A stretch of 64,000 nucleotides of DNA from Aedes albopictus. Lineage: Eukaryota > Arthropoda > Insecta > Diptera > Culicidae. Location: contig NC_085137.1 of assembly GCF_035046485.1 (NCBI RefSeq), positions 8,533,977 through 8,597,976 of the forward strand, written 5' to 3'. The translations under genes and the position numbers were made by a program. The notes beneath the pieces are model-generated. The model did not search any database and was not told the origin of the DNA. It saw only the letters and a list, made by a program, of their open reading frames with translations. How positions within the stretch are numbered: the first letter of the stretch is position 1; every line of letters starts with the position of its first letter. Of the stretch, positions 22,345 to 35,200 are shown in pieces.

Positions 22345-23568
22345 AACGTGCCCCATTGAGGAAACTGCCCGCCACCCCGTCGACATTAGTTTGATAAGAA
22401 TACCAACCAACCAACCTACCTACCTACGTTCGCCTCCCCCAAACGAACTGCTTCTTCCCAAAATCCACAGAAACCGGAAACCGGTGGCGGATGCAAAGTT
22501 GCAAAACCTGAAATGCGAAGAGTCTCCCGGAATTGAATGTGATTTTAACGAATAATGTAAATCCGCTAAAACAGGAGGAAAAATTGCGGTGAACTCGGTT
22601 TTAAACAAGTTACCAAAAGTGAGATAAAATTTAAGTGATCAGTACCAGGAGGGTACTTGCCATGAGATGGAAGGAGAAGCGATCCAAAAATGTTTATTGT
22701 TATTGGGCAAGGACAAAGACGACCGCACGATGCAAGGTGTTGGATAGAGTTTTGTTTTTATTTTTTCGAAATCCTATTGAGATGCATTCAGAGAAAAAGT
22801 AGATATTATTTCCATGCGTACGAGGATAAGTGAACAAATGATTGTAATTGTAAATAATTTTCATAAAAATCAGATACGATTTAGTCTATTTTAATAAATG
22901 TATAAATTCAAAATCTTTCATTGGTGTGTTCGTTTATTTTCATCAAGAAGTGACTGTTCCGTCTTCGACCTTGCGAGATGGTCAATCACGATCGAAACTA
23001 CTATTCTCAATAGTTACTTATCCCGAATCGCGCCTCTGGGGGGGGGGGGGGAATCCGCGGCCCAGAACGATAAGCACGGTGATCACACTTGTTCTTAACT
23101 GTCCTGCACTGATGGTAATTTCTTCCACTGCACTAACGAACCCCGGTCAATAACTGTGACGGACACTAACGTTTATTGAAATGACGAACGTGGATCGAGT
23201 ACAAGTGATTTATTCGCGCACCGTATACAGACTGACCTTAGCTACGTACCGGCTATCTGTCTCCCCTCTTCGATCAACCGAAGAGATGGGCTGAGAGTAA
23301 TAATGGAATACTATCTCTGCTGGTTGAATGCTGCGAGAGTGGGTGACCATCTCGCGATCATCAGTTAAGCTGATGATCGTTGCAGAGTGGGGTAAACTAA
23401 AACGAATGTTGGGAAAAATGTACAATATTGAACAGTGACAGTATTGTGTCTCTTATTGTTTATTTGAAAAGAAAGAACGTTACGAACCTATAAAAAGTCA
23501 ATCATCTTGGATGTACTTACGTAGAAAGGTAAGTAATTCACAGGCATTACACTATTTTGGGATTTTGA
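22345..23568. other. Non-coding stretch
   Basis: A run of 13 G lies near 23039-23051. The part from about 23100 to 23400 has a higher GC content and a TTTATTG-rich character that could be an old LTR or element end, but no terminal repeats were found. No gene is supported. Confidence 0.3.
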
Positions 23569-24590
23569 TTGTTTTATTCAGAACATGAACTGAGTATGAG
23601 CAAGAGCCTTCAAAGCCAACCCTTCAAAGCGCCGGGTAGGGATGGAATTTCTCCTGCACTACTTCAGAAGGGTAAAGAACTTAACACCTTAACACCTATT
23701 TTAACCAAGTTGTTCCGATTAAGCTTATCGCTAAGCCATATCCCTACAGCCAGGGTTGCGACCATTCATTTGCAAAGATTTACATTCATTTGCTATTATC
23801 TCAGTTCAGAAGTATGCTATCGAAAAACAATGTATGGATGGATTTAACCTTGTAATTTTATCTGAAAGATTGCCGAATAACATTGGGGTCGCAAACGTAT
23901 ACCAAAGTCGTGAGCGAGCTGTGAAGGCAACTCTCCACGCGGTGAATGTAAATTACATTCACGCTGTGGAAAGTTGCCTTCACAGCTCGCTCACGACTTT
24001 GGTATACGTTTGCGACCCCAATGTTATTCGGCAAACTTTCAGATAAAATTACAAGGTTAAATTCATCCATACATTGTTTTTCGATAGCATGCTTCTGAAC
24101 TGAGATAATAGCAAATGAATGTAAATCTTTGCAAATGAATGGTCGCAACCTTGCCTACAGCTTGGAGAGAAGTGCGAGTCACTTTTATCCCAAAGGCAAA
24201 TAAGAAGGATAAATCATCACCAAAATCCTTCAGACCCATAAGTTTATCGTCTATTATGTTGAAAATAATGGAAAAAATACTAGGCGAGTATATCAAATCG
24301 TCATATTTAACAAAAAGCCCATTGAGCCAAAATCAAATTGCATATCAAGAGGGCAAATCTTCGGTAAGAGCACTTCATAAGCTGGTTACAAAATTGGAAA
24401 GATCCTTTGAAGCAAAGGAGATTTCACTTGCTACGTTTCTTGATATTGAAGGAGCGTTCGATAACACATGTTACGATTCAATGAGGAATGCTATGTCAAG
24501 ACGTGGTTTTGATAGATGCATTGTTGATTGGATTGGAGAAATGTTATCAAAAAGAGAGATATCATCTCTCATTGGGACAAAGCCTGCTTT
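23569..24590 (+). pseudogene. LINE reverse transcriptase fragment, split by a palindromic insertion
   Basis: The upstream part encodes KSLQSQPFKAPGRDGISP and LQKGKELNTL. The downstream part encodes WREVRVTFIPKANKKDK, KSFRPISLSSIMLKIMEKIL, QIAYQEGKSSVRALHKL and the catalytic-A-type FLDIEGAFDNTCYDSM. Skipping the 403-bp element at 23751-24153 and one copy of its 8-bp duplication restores one frame across the junction (HIPTAWREV). Motif layout matches non-LTR retrotransposon RTs; LOA or R1-like clades seem most likely, without proof. Fingers and palm A are present. The part with the YADD-type motif is missing because a SINE follows at 24592. Confidence 0.85.
23751..24153. mobile_element. hAT-like palindromic element
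   Basis: The whole 403-bp element is a near-perfect inverted repeat: two 201-nt arms around a single central base at 23952. Ends read CAGGGTTGCGACC and CAAGGTTGCGACC. An 8-bp duplication, CCTACAGC, flanks it at 23743-23750 and 24154-24161. The 8-bp duplication and CA(G)GG-type ends are typical of hAT elements. It interrupts the LINE RT frame. Overlapping ORFs on the two strands here are arm translations. Confidence 0.85.
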
Positions 24591-24591
24591 T

Positions 24592-24840
24592 CTCAGCTTA
24601 GTGTTCTATGAGCACTTCCACAGTTATTAACTGAGAGCTTCCTCTGCCAATGACCATTTTGCATGCGTATATCGTGTGGCAGGCACGAAGATACTCTATG
24701 CCCAAGGAAGTCAAGGAAATTTCCTTTACGAAAAGATCCTGGACCGACCGGGAATCGAACCCGTCACCCTCAGCATGGTCATGCTGAATACCCGTGCGTT
24801 TACCGCCTCGGCTATATGGGCCCACGACGTAAGCATCCTG
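24592..24840 (-). mobile_element. tRNA-derived SINE
   Basis: Read on the - strand, a tRNA-like head has an A-box-like TAGCCGAGGCGGTAAACG and a B-box GGTTCGATTCCC. A body with GTCAAGGAAATT / TTGGGCATAGAGTATC and a 3' part ending GTGGAAGTGCTCATAGAACAC follow. Its 3' part matches the SINE at 56589-57432. Aedes aegypti is known to carry the abundant tRNA-related SINE Feilai; membership of that family is plausible but not tested. Confidence 0.75.
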
Positions 24841-25130
24841 CATCCTGAGAATACTTTATTTAAATTTGACCAAAAAATGGAAGCAAGTGAAATTTTTCGT
24901 ACTGAATCCAATTCAAATTAGAACCATATCACAGAGTGCGAGGAGCAATCAGTCGGATCAAAAAGGGATTGAAAAACTTTGATCGAGGTTGTTGAGATTA
25001 AATTTCAATATTCTCATGCAACCCCCATTCTACTATATATTTACACCTCAGGAATATGAGAAGGTGTGATTTGATGAGCTTCAGTTTTGTCAAGATTTTG
25101 TTCTCTTACACATATTTATCGCTTGCATTG
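24841..25130. other. Non-coding spacer
   Basis: No recognisable gene or element between the SINE and the satellite-bearing composite. Confidence 0.4.
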
Positions 25131-26762
25131 ATTATGTTCACTGTTTTTACCACTTCCTGTGAGATACCCGGTACCGGTTCCAAGACTGTACCTATTGTCT
25201 CAAATATGGTCTTAGACTAGTTTCTTGCTAACTGTTCAACAGGTTATCTGAAAAGCCGAAAATTGATGTGCATGCATTTGATTCATTTTACATTTTGGTC
25301 ATTCTGGCAGAACATACCAAACGGGTTCTACCGGTAGTCTCTAATGTGATCTGAGACTATTTTCTTGTAAACCGTTCATCAAGTTATCGAAAAAGCCGTG
25401 GTTTGATGTGTCACATGCATGGGTTTGGCTCCTATATGCATTTGACCGCTTCCAGCAAGACACTCGGAACCGGTTCCGGAATACTACTGGTTGTCTCAAA
25501 TATGGTCTGAAACCATTTTCTTGTTAACCGTTCATCAGGCTATTTAAAGAGCCGCGATTTGATGTGTTGCATGCATGGATTTGGTTCACTTTTACATTTG
25601 ACCCGCGGGACATCCGGAACTGGTTCTAGAGCACTACCGGTAGTCTCTGCTGTAATCTAAGGCTATTTTCTTGCTTACTGTTCACCAGGATATCGAAAAA
25701 ATCTCTATTTGATGTGTCACATGAATGGGTTTGGTCAAGGGTTTGGTTCACTTTTATATTTGCCCACTTCCGGCGGGACATCCGGAGCCGGTTCCGGAAC
25801 ACTACCGGTAGTCTCTGCTGTGATTAAAGGCTATTTTACTGCTTATTGCTTATTGGCTTATTGTTCTTCAGATCATCGAAAAAGCTGTTATTTAATGTGT
25901 TGTATGCATGGGTTTGTTTCCTATCTACATTTGACCACTTCCGGCGGGACACACGGAACCGGTTCCAAAATACTACTGGTTTTCCAAAATACAATCTGAT
26001 TCCATTTTATTGCTAACCGTTCATCAGGTTATCTAAAGAGCCGCAATTTGATGTATCGCATGCATGGGTTTGGTTAAATTTTATATTTGGCCACTTCCGG
26101 CGGGGCAGCCGGAACCGGTTCCGGAACACTACCGGTAGTCTCTGCTGGATCAAAGGCTATTTTCTTTCTCACTGTTCATCAGGTTATCGAAAAAGCCGCT
26201 ATTTGATGTGTCGCATGCATGGATTTGATTCATTTTTAAATTTTGCCACTTCCGGCGGGACATCCGGAACCGATTCCGGAATACTACTGGTTCAGATATG
26301 GACTGAGAGCATTTTCCTGCTTACCGTTCGTCAGGTAATCGAAAAAGCCGTGGTCTGATATGTCGTATGCATCGTTTTGTAGCATTTCCATATCTGCCCC
26401 CTTCCTGGGGTACCGGTCCGGAACACCTAAATGACCATAACTCCGGAACGGCTGAACCGATCTGAACCATTTTCAATAGGAAACAATGGGACCAGATTCC
26501 GCGTCGAATGAACCGTCGGTCATTAAAATCGGTTGAGGTTTACTGCCAAAAAAGGATGTGAGTTTATTTTGTACACACACATACTCACACACACACATAC
26601 ACACACACACACATACATACACACACACACAGACATCACCTCAATTCGTCGAGCTGAGTTGATCGGTATATGTGACTCAACCCTCCGAGCCTTCTATCAA
26701 AAAGTCATTTTTGGAGTGAACATATAGCCTTTCCAGTACACTTAGTGTACGACAAAGGCAAA
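25130..26762 (+). mobile_element. Composite repeat: 155-bp tandem array, CA microsatellite, conserved tail
   Basis: About eight diverged units of roughly 155 bp hold ACTTCCGGCGGGACATCCGG, AACCGGTTCCGGAACACTAC, CCGTTCATCAGGTTATCGAA and GTGTCGCATGCATGGG. They are followed by GGTCCGGAACACCTAAATG, CATAACTCCGGAACGGCTG, a CA-type microsatellite (about 26572-26632), ACATCACCTCAATTCGTCGA and a tail GTGAACATATAGCCTTTCC to ACAAAGGCAAAA. The same order recurs at 51330-53162 and, shortened, at 50620-51322. Confidence 0.75.
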
Positions 26763-28980
26763 AAGAATGATCTTCCATCCGATCTTCAAGTGATCCTCAC
26801 AAGCAACATCTTTCGTTCAGGCACTTTTGAATGTCCGTATGCAACTTGTTCTCACAAATCTGCCTCGACTAAGTTGGCAGAACGCGCCCATACCCCTTTC
26901 TGAACCGAAGGGCAGGGAAAACCGATTTTAAAAACATTGCTTCGTTATTTAATAAAAAATCAAAAGCCAAAAAATGAGGAAATGCTTCCGGTTTCGCCTT
27001 AAATAGCGAGATTTTAGCCTCGGGACTCACGCTTTGTTTCCCTACCGCAGGAAGAACTCAGGGGCTGTCCATAAACCCCGTGTGGTCTTTCGTTCATACA
27101 AAATATTTTAAATTTTTATTGCCCGAACACTTTCTACTTCAGAGTAGAGAAACCTTTAAAAATTGTTGTTCGCTCCTTAGCTCACTGTAAGAAAATTCAC
27201 CCTAAAATTGAGCTCGTCCCTTTTCCTTAGCACATTTTATTTCGGTAGACCTACCTTGCAAGTATTAACGCATACCACTACACATGTAAAATGAACATAA
27301 ACATGTCTTGCATGCAAGATTCTTCCTTGCAAGATGATAGAAGTCTTCCCAGTGAAACTTTTAGGTAAAAGCTTTTTCAAGCTTCCTGTAACACGTTGTC
27401 ATGCATAGCATTAAACGCTTATTGAGGCAGCTCCTTGTAACACATCCTATTTCCTTTTTACTGATAACACTTTTCTGTGTTACGAAAAAAAGGATGAAAG
27501 TCGGCTTACAGAGATCATTTAAGGACAAGCTCGTTAGAATCCCAAAACGTCCGTAGTGACTTTTGCGCCTACTCACGATCTTGAACTCACATACCACATG
27601 AAAAACTAAACCAACTCGAAGGATCTTCCCATTTTAGGCTTATTACAAGTGATCAGGAAGAAAATAGAAGTAACCACCAGGGTGCGATGACGTCACGTTT
27701 TCGATTCCCGCATCTTGTATCAATGTTTAGGGAACTCAAATGCATTGTCAATGGGGGAACCCAATTAATGTTGGCTGCAAACAATCCTATTGGGTGGGAA
27801 TAGGGATGTCATATACGTGGAAGTAACACTATCGTTAGAAGTTTACCTCTTGTGACTTGTGCATTTTATGTTCTGGTGCAATATTTAACTCAGACTCCAA
27901 GATATCTGCCCTTACAATCGGGAAACGTGCTTCTGCCTCGTCCAATGGGCAGTGTCCATTAGTTATGTAAGAGTTTATGAGGGATTTTAGAAAACTTACT
28001 CGCCATACAAACATATTGTGGTTCTCATACAAACAATATGACCAGGGGGAGAGGAAAGTGAATAAGTGACTGAAGAATGAACTCACACTTTTGTTGTTTA
28101 TAGATGGATTTTCCTCAAATAAATATCGACACTAATAGGTATGTTTTGTTCTTTAATGTAGATCAAATAGGTCCTGTTACAGTTCTCAGTATCATTTCAA
28201 AGATTACCATACTATTTCCAAGGTTCTGCAAAAGAAGAATATATATCTATACTATATACAAAAGTAGTATGTAATATTTAGTTTTTTGCATACGCAACTA
28301 AGCTACACGTAACTTTTATGCAAACTTCTGTACTATTGTATCCCTCTGTTCTTTGTATTGGAGTAGGAATAATCCATAAGACTTTCATATTCAGTGACGA
28401 ATAAATTAGGCTACATGCTTCTGTTATTGTATTTCTAACGGAATATATTGATCCACAGTCGAGAGATGAACTATGCCTGCTTTTAAAAAACGTTTCCAGT
28501 GGAAGGAAATCTACAACTAAATAATATACGACGGAACATTTCGCTTAAGATTGGACTGCATAGTACTGCATCCGTCCAGTTCTTGAACATTCCCAACTAA
28601 AATCTTGTGTTATTGCAATCACTTAACGCTCTTCTTATCCTAATTAAATACAGGATGGTGTTCTACATGTCACGCACTATAGATAACCTAATGTCATAGG
28701 TTTGATTTTCGTTTTGCTTTGCTCATTCTTTGCACTACCAATCTGGCTTATCCCTGTTCTCCTCAGAAATGCCATTCACAGCTGTTCAACACGAGTTTAA
28801 GAACTAGAACGAACTCCTCCAGCGGATCATTCAACGATGAGAAAGCAAGGAAATGATATAAGTCTTACAAAAGTGCCAATAACGCCAAATGAAGATGAAA
28901 CCAAACATGGTACGGCGCCCGGTCGCACCGTTTTCCATTGACTAGTGCATTTCCCGTTCTCGGAATCGCCTTGGGCAGCT
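26763..28980. other. Intergenic DNA and probable TMEM87 3' UTR
   Basis: Two repeat fragments were recognised: a SINE fragment at about 27001-27060 and a MITE fragment at 27061-27110. The remainder holds no recognisable gene. The 3' end of the TMEM87 transcript should lie just below 28981; I found no clear polyadenylation signal close to it. Confidence 0.4.
27061..27110. mobile_element. MITE end fragment, GGGGCTGTCCATAAAC family
   Basis: GGGGCTGTCCATAAACC at the left, then GTGTGGTC and TCATACAAAAT, as in the element at 60531-60692. The right end is missing. A fragment of the 43507 SINE (CTCGGGACTCACGC, GGAAGAACTCA) ends exactly where it begins. Confidence 0.6.
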
Positions 28981-29201
28981 CTACTGCATCTTCGATACCT
29001 CGAACTTGGTGTTGACAATCTCTTCGTCGGAGTCCAGCACCGGAAGCGCCGCGTCAGCAATGGCCGCCGGGATGTTGTCCTCGACCCACTTCAGGTCGTC
29101 CTCGTCCGTGGTCGGGCTCTTGGCATTCGGTTTGGGAGATGAACTTCGCGCCCCGCGCATCTTAACACCGTACGCGTCCGAAACGAACTGCTCTTCTTCA
29201 T
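28981..29201 (-). CDS. TMEM87A: TMEM87 exon 9: cytosolic tail and stop
   Basis: Acceptor ACATCAG on the - strand; the first two bases complete an Asp codon. It encodes [16 protein letters not shown], the conserved [11 protein letters not shown], and ends KFEVSKMQ then TAG at 28983-28981. Confidence 0.92.
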
Positions 29202-32200
29202 CTGATGTTGGGAAAAGGAAATTAGGGTGTGTTAGAAATAATATAATTGATAAAACGAGCTCACCATCGTCTTCATCTTCGGGGTTGTCCAACAGAGGAG
29301 TGAACGCGTACCGCTGGTTGTTGTTCGTTGGGCGCCAAAGGATCATGATCACCAGCAGCAGAGTAGAGAACAGAACATGCCAGAAGGCATCATCCACCCA
29401 AAGTTCCTTCCAGTCGGTGAGACATTCCGCAAATCGGTGAGTTTTGATGGAATACAGCATAAACACCACCGAAGCTAGCACGGCAAAAATGAGCGTGTTT
29501 GTGAAATGCCGATAGAGAGACAGTTTGACCATGTTTCTGTGAATAGACAAAATAATAATTATTGTAAAATGGGTGATGATTTAGAATATGAACTACGAAC
29601 CTTCGTAACCGTAGCGTCCTCGTGGTTTGCACAAGTGATGTGAAGATCCACCAGCAAATAGCTGAATCCAGAACTGCCAGGGGGATACTGGCAACTAGCA
29701 ACTGATCGTTTTTCGTATGCATTATTCGTAGGAAACTTTCGACACATGCCAGAACTAAATACAGAGCTCCTGTTCCAACCACACGATGTAGCATTGGTCC
29801 CAGTCTAGGTCTAATGAAAAACATTTGCATTAAGTACGTCCAACAAATCACAACTCCACCCATACTCACTTAACAATACCAAACCCAAGCGAAACAATGA
29901 TCACCAACATCCGCGCCAGCGTTCGTTTGCCGCAGGAAACCCACTCAGCCAGTAGGACCATACCTTTCACCGACACCCCGGTAGAGTTGATGCTCTGATA
30001 TTCTCCATAGAACATGGCCTTTTCCAACATGCCCAGGAGAATGACGCCACCGATCCAAAACTGGATGCGCAGTAAATCGCGCCACTGGAGGAAGGATACG
30101 GCTAACCAGATGATACCCAGGACGACGTAGACCAGACACATTGCTCCGTAAAACTGTGGTTAGAGAAAAATAATGGTCATAGGGAGACTGCTCTACTGTT
30201 CAGCAGGATTCATCCCACTCAAAATGAAGTATTGAAAGGCTGTTTGTCTTGTATATCAATACTTTTGTTGAAAGCGAAAGTTAGTGTTCACTGTTGTCTT
30301 CGAGGTAACTCCAAATTACTCATTAAGTAATCACTAGTTTACAGCATTTTTGAACTCGGTAAGCGGATGATCATTTTTGGTGTAGAATCATGCCCTGAGT
30401 TCAAAAACGCGAAAGAAAAAAATTACAGTAGAGCGGAATTTTTTTCGACTTTCCATACAAGGTTGATGATTTGAAATCGATTTTTGTTCTTTTTTCAAGA
30501 AAAGTGGCTCACTTAAAACATCTCATTCTCCGTAATCAATGCTCCGATTGAGCTGAAATTTTTACTGTAACTCGCCTACATATGATATGTCAAATAAACG
30601 TCGAGAGAGAATTTTTAAATTGTTTTTTTTTTCTTATTGAAAAAAATACATTTCTTCAAAAAAATTTGGGAATTTTGCTAAAATTTAAGGAGATCCTCCC
30701 TAAAACTCGCCAATATCTTGGATTTCATCAATCTGACGCAAAACCTGTATTCGGATGATCGAATGGTATTGTGTTCAGCTTTTAATTCATGGAAAAAGAT
30801 TTAAAATTGGTTGAACAAAACGCAATATATTTGAATTTTAGTAAATTTTATATTTTGAAAAGTTGCAAAACTCGATATTGAGCTAAAACTCAAAAACTGT
30901 TCTACTTAAAAATTTTTGAAGGTCGGTTTCGAAGTCAGCACTAAATTGTGCTTCAAAAATTTTGGTCGTTGACAGAAGTTCACGACTTTCGTTTTATTTT
31001 GTAAACTTGTGTAATCAGCTGTTGAGATCAAGAAACTTTTTTTTCGCCCATTTATTTAGAAAACCATGAATGGATATCTTCAGAAATTTCTCCAGCGATT
31101 CCTTCTATAAATCTTTACCGAATTTCAAAGAGAATGAGAGAGGAATGCCTTCAGAGATACCTTTTGAGATATCCTACATGATTTTTTCAGGGATTTCATA
31201 AGAAAATGTATAGCTTTCAATGTATAGAATTTTCTCCATATTGTTTAACCCAAAACCCAAAAAACTAGTTTCTTCATAAAACCTTACATTTTTTCTGAAA
31301 TTAATGGATTCCTTTAGAAAAACCCCCAGGAATTCCACTCCAAAAGTCTTACACAAATTTCTTTCGAAAATGCTCTCAAAACATCTTCCACTGATTGAGT
31401 CTGAAATTTCTCTACAAACAATTTCCTTCAAAATTTTCTCTAGGGGGTCCTTGCGAAATTTCTGAAAGAATACCTCTAGTAAAGCTTCCATGCGTTTCCT
31501 AAGAAATTCCTTCAAAGATTCCTTCAGAAACCCATGCTAGAATTATTTCAGGATTCCTTTAAAAATGCTTTCAATTCCTTCCGAAAATCAAAAGTTCAGA
31601 ATTCTTTCAGAAATTTCTCCAAAGACTTGTGTCTTTCGGAGATATTTCCAAAAATACTTTAACAAATTCTTCTGAGGATTAATTTCCAAATTTCTCTGCG
31701 GATTTCTTCAGAAATTCTTTCTGAAATTTGTCCAAGGATTGTTTTACGAAATCTATGATTCCTTCCAAAATTGTTCCATTGATACTTTCAGCAATTACTC
31801 CAGAAATCCTATCTTTAATCTACCAAGATTTCTTTCAGAATCATTTTTTTAAGATTTTTTCCAGGGCGTCTTTCAGATATTGTCTCAAGAACTTTGCCAA
31901 TAATTTCAATCGGATTCTTTCATAAATTGTTCCAGTGGTTTGTTTCGGAAATCTTCTAGAGATTCCTTCAAAAAATCGTACAGATGCTTCAAGAAGTCCA
32001 TCAATGTTTTGTTGAGAAATTACTCTAGGCATTACATTGAAAACTCCCGCATGAATGTGCCCAGGCATTTCTTATGGGATGCATCCAGAAAAGACAGAGT
32101 TCATACAGAGATTCGTGCAGGTTTATATTGAAAAATTCCTCCGGCATTCCCTCTGAGGAAACTTCTTAGACTTTTTCCATGTTTTCTTTGATAAATCCCT

Positions 32201-35200
32201 CAATATTTCCTCAATTCCTCAAATATTTTGCAATACATCCTGGGAATTTCAGCATGAGCAAGCTTGAGAAACATCATAAGACTTTTTTTGTTTTTTAATG
32301 ATCTTTAATCTAGAAGCTGGTCTAGGTGGTTTGTCCTGGTATTCGTACGAGAATTCTTTCAGAAATACGTCCACAGATTGCTCCTGGAATACTTTCAGAA
32401 AATTCTTTCATTAATTTGCCGTGATTCTTCCAGGAATTTCCCATAAAATTTAGTAGTATACTTTTCAAGGAAGTTCTTAAGAGATTTCTCCAAGAATACC
32501 TCTAAGAAGTTCCCTGTGATTTCTTCAAATACCCCTCTCAAGAGAAACAAGAGTGCTTCCTGAGATTTCTACAAATCTATAGGAGATTTTTCAAAAAAAA
32601 AACTTCAGGAATTCGCAAATAGCAGGGATTAATTCTGAAATTCTTTCAGTACCTTCGGAGACTTCTTCATAGTTTCTTTGCCGGGATTTCTTCTGGGGAT
32701 TTCCTCGAAAATTTTATCACGGATTTGTTTAAAATTACCTCGATGAAATTTTCAGAAATTCTTCAATAAATTTCTGAGGACTTCCTGGAGGATTTCCTGA
32801 AGGAATCCTTGAAAGAACTCTCGGAGATCCTGGAAATATCTCTGTGAAATAATTTCTAGCTTGTTATACAATTTCTGAATAAACCCAGGTAAAAATCTAG
32901 GTAAAAACATAATTTTGAATGGAAATCCTGCATAAATAAAATAAAAAAGCTGAAGGATTTTTTTGACATTCTTTGAACATATACCTGGAAGAACTAGGGA
33001 ACTTTGCAGGTATTTATTGAAGAATTTCTTTAAAATGCGAGGGAGAAAATATGGAGTAATTGTTGTTGAAATTCCGGAGGAAGTCTTAGGAAAAATTCTC
33101 CGAAAAAAAAATCTGATAGAATTCTTGATGGTTACCTCAAAGGACCATAGATCTGAATAAATCCTAAGCAATTTCTGGATTACCACCTGGAGTACCACCA
33201 GGAGGAACTTCTGGATGAACTTCCAGTAGAACATCATGGGAATTTTCTTGAGAAATTTCTAAATCAATCCATTAGAAACCCCCTGAATATTTAGAGTAAT
33301 ACCTGAGAGTTCCTGGAAAATTTTCTAATATCAAAAGGAAATCCTTGGAAGAGTTTCTGGAAGAATCTCTGAAAGAGACTCCGCATCTCTGTGACAAAAT
33401 TCCTCCTGGAATTGCACCTTTTAAAGGAATTGTCGGACAAACTACTGCAGAAATCCAAGAAGATGTTCTTAGAAGAATTTCTAACGAAATTTCTAGATGA
33501 AGTTCTAAATAAATCCTAAACAAAAATTTCTGGAAGGAATTCTGATAATATTAAACGATGAAATCCTAAAATAATGTTTATTGAAATATATGAAGGAAAC
33601 CATAAACGAGCTTCGCTAGAAATGTCTGAGGCAATTTCCTAAAGATCTTTGAAAATACCCAAGAGGAATTTCAGAAAAAAAATAGTGCTCTAGTTGCAAG
33701 ATAAATGATTTGAGAAATTTATTGAGAAACTTCTGAAGAAAACTCAAGGAAAATGCCTGTAGGAATTTCTGAAAGTATCTCTGGAGTAATCTGTGAGAAT
33801 CCATTCCGAAATAAATGTTGATAAATCGTGAAAAGTAAAAAAAAATGTTTGGTAGTGTTCCTGGTTGCAATCACGGAGAAGTAACCTCGTTGAAATGCTG
33901 CAAAATTGCCTTATGCTTTCAAAAGTGGAGGCAATTTTCAGATATTTCTTCAGGAACATCACCAGATATTTGATCATATGAATATCATTCCGGATATCAT
34001 TCCATTTGATTGGAATTTCTAGAGAAATTCCTGATCAAATATCTAGTGAACTTTTTGACGAAATATCTGGCTGAGTTTCGGAAGGAATTTCTGGGCGATT
34101 TTCTGAAAAAAAAACTCTGGAAGAATTCATGAAAAACCTTTAAAGAAAAATGTAGAAAAATCTCTGTAGAAAATCCTGGCGGGGTTCCACAAGAAAACCT
34201 TGGAAATCTAAAAAAAAAAACTTTGAAGCAATTTTTGGAGATATTTTCGAGGATATTCTTCAGGGATTCATCTAGAATAACCAGTTGGAATTGGAACTTC
34301 TCCAGAGATTTTACATTACACTAGTTTACAGCATTTTTGAACTCGGTAAGCTGATGATCATTTTTGATGCAGAATCATGCTCTGAGTTCAAAAACGCGAA
34401 GGAAAAAACTACAGTAGAGCGGAAATTTTTTCGTCTTTCCATATAAGATTGATGATTTCAAATCGATTTTTGTTCTATTTATAAGCAAAGTCGCTCAACT
34501 CACACATCTCATTCTCCGTAATCAATGCTCCGATTCAGCTGATTTTTTTTTCTGAAACTCGCCTACATGTGACATGTCAAATAAACAATGAGACAGAATT
34601 TTAAAATTGTTTTTTCTTAGTGAAAAAATTACATTTCTTCATATATTTTTGAAAATCTAGCTAAAATTTAAGGAGATCGTCCCTAAAACTAGCCAATATC
34701 TTGAATGATATCAATCTGACACGAAACCTGCATTCAGATGATCAAAAGGTATTATATTCAGCTCTTAGTTTATGGAAAAAGATTTAAAATTGGTTGATCG
34801 AAACGCAAGCTATTTGAATTTTAGTTAATTCCAAATTTTAAAAAGTTGTGAAACTCAATATTGAGCTCAAACTCAAAAACTGTTCTACTTAAATTTTTGA
34901 AGCACGGTTTCGAAAACAGCGCTAAATTGTGCTTCAAAAATTTTGGTCGTTGACAGAAGTTCACGACTTTCGTTTTATTTTGTAAACTAGTATTATCAGT
35001 GCTTCAAGCAGGAATTCCTCCACAGCTTCCTGAAGGAGGTTAAACCTTGGGTTAAACAGACATTCTTTCAGAACTTGGTCAAGATGTTCCTCAATGTATT
35101 TCCCCATTAATTTCACCGGTATTCACTTTTAGCATTACTCTGAGAAAATCTCAACGGATTCTTCAAGGAATTTATTCATAAATATTTCCCAGCTATTTCT

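Noticed and set aside
22259..22555. 98-codon ORF downstream of the 22-kb foldback
   Set aside because: It begins inside the foldback arm, and the rest shows no domain, splice context or conservation that I can see.
23100..23400. Possible solo LTR
   Set aside because: I could not find paired TG...CA ends, a target duplication or a second copy.
23756..24148. Two overlapping 96-codon ORFs on opposite strands with nearly identical proteins
   Set aside because: They are the two arms of the 403-bp palindrome, so each strand necessarily encodes the same peptide.
24745..24830. tRNA genes suggested by B-box matches (also near 3373, 43640, 49485, 57370, 62290)
   Set aside because: Acceptor or anticodon stems do not pair, and the sequences continue into SINE or MITE bodies that recur in the window.
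29006..29440. 144-codon + strand ORF, serine-rich
   Set aside because: Antisense shadow of TMEM87 exons 8 and 9, crossing their intron.
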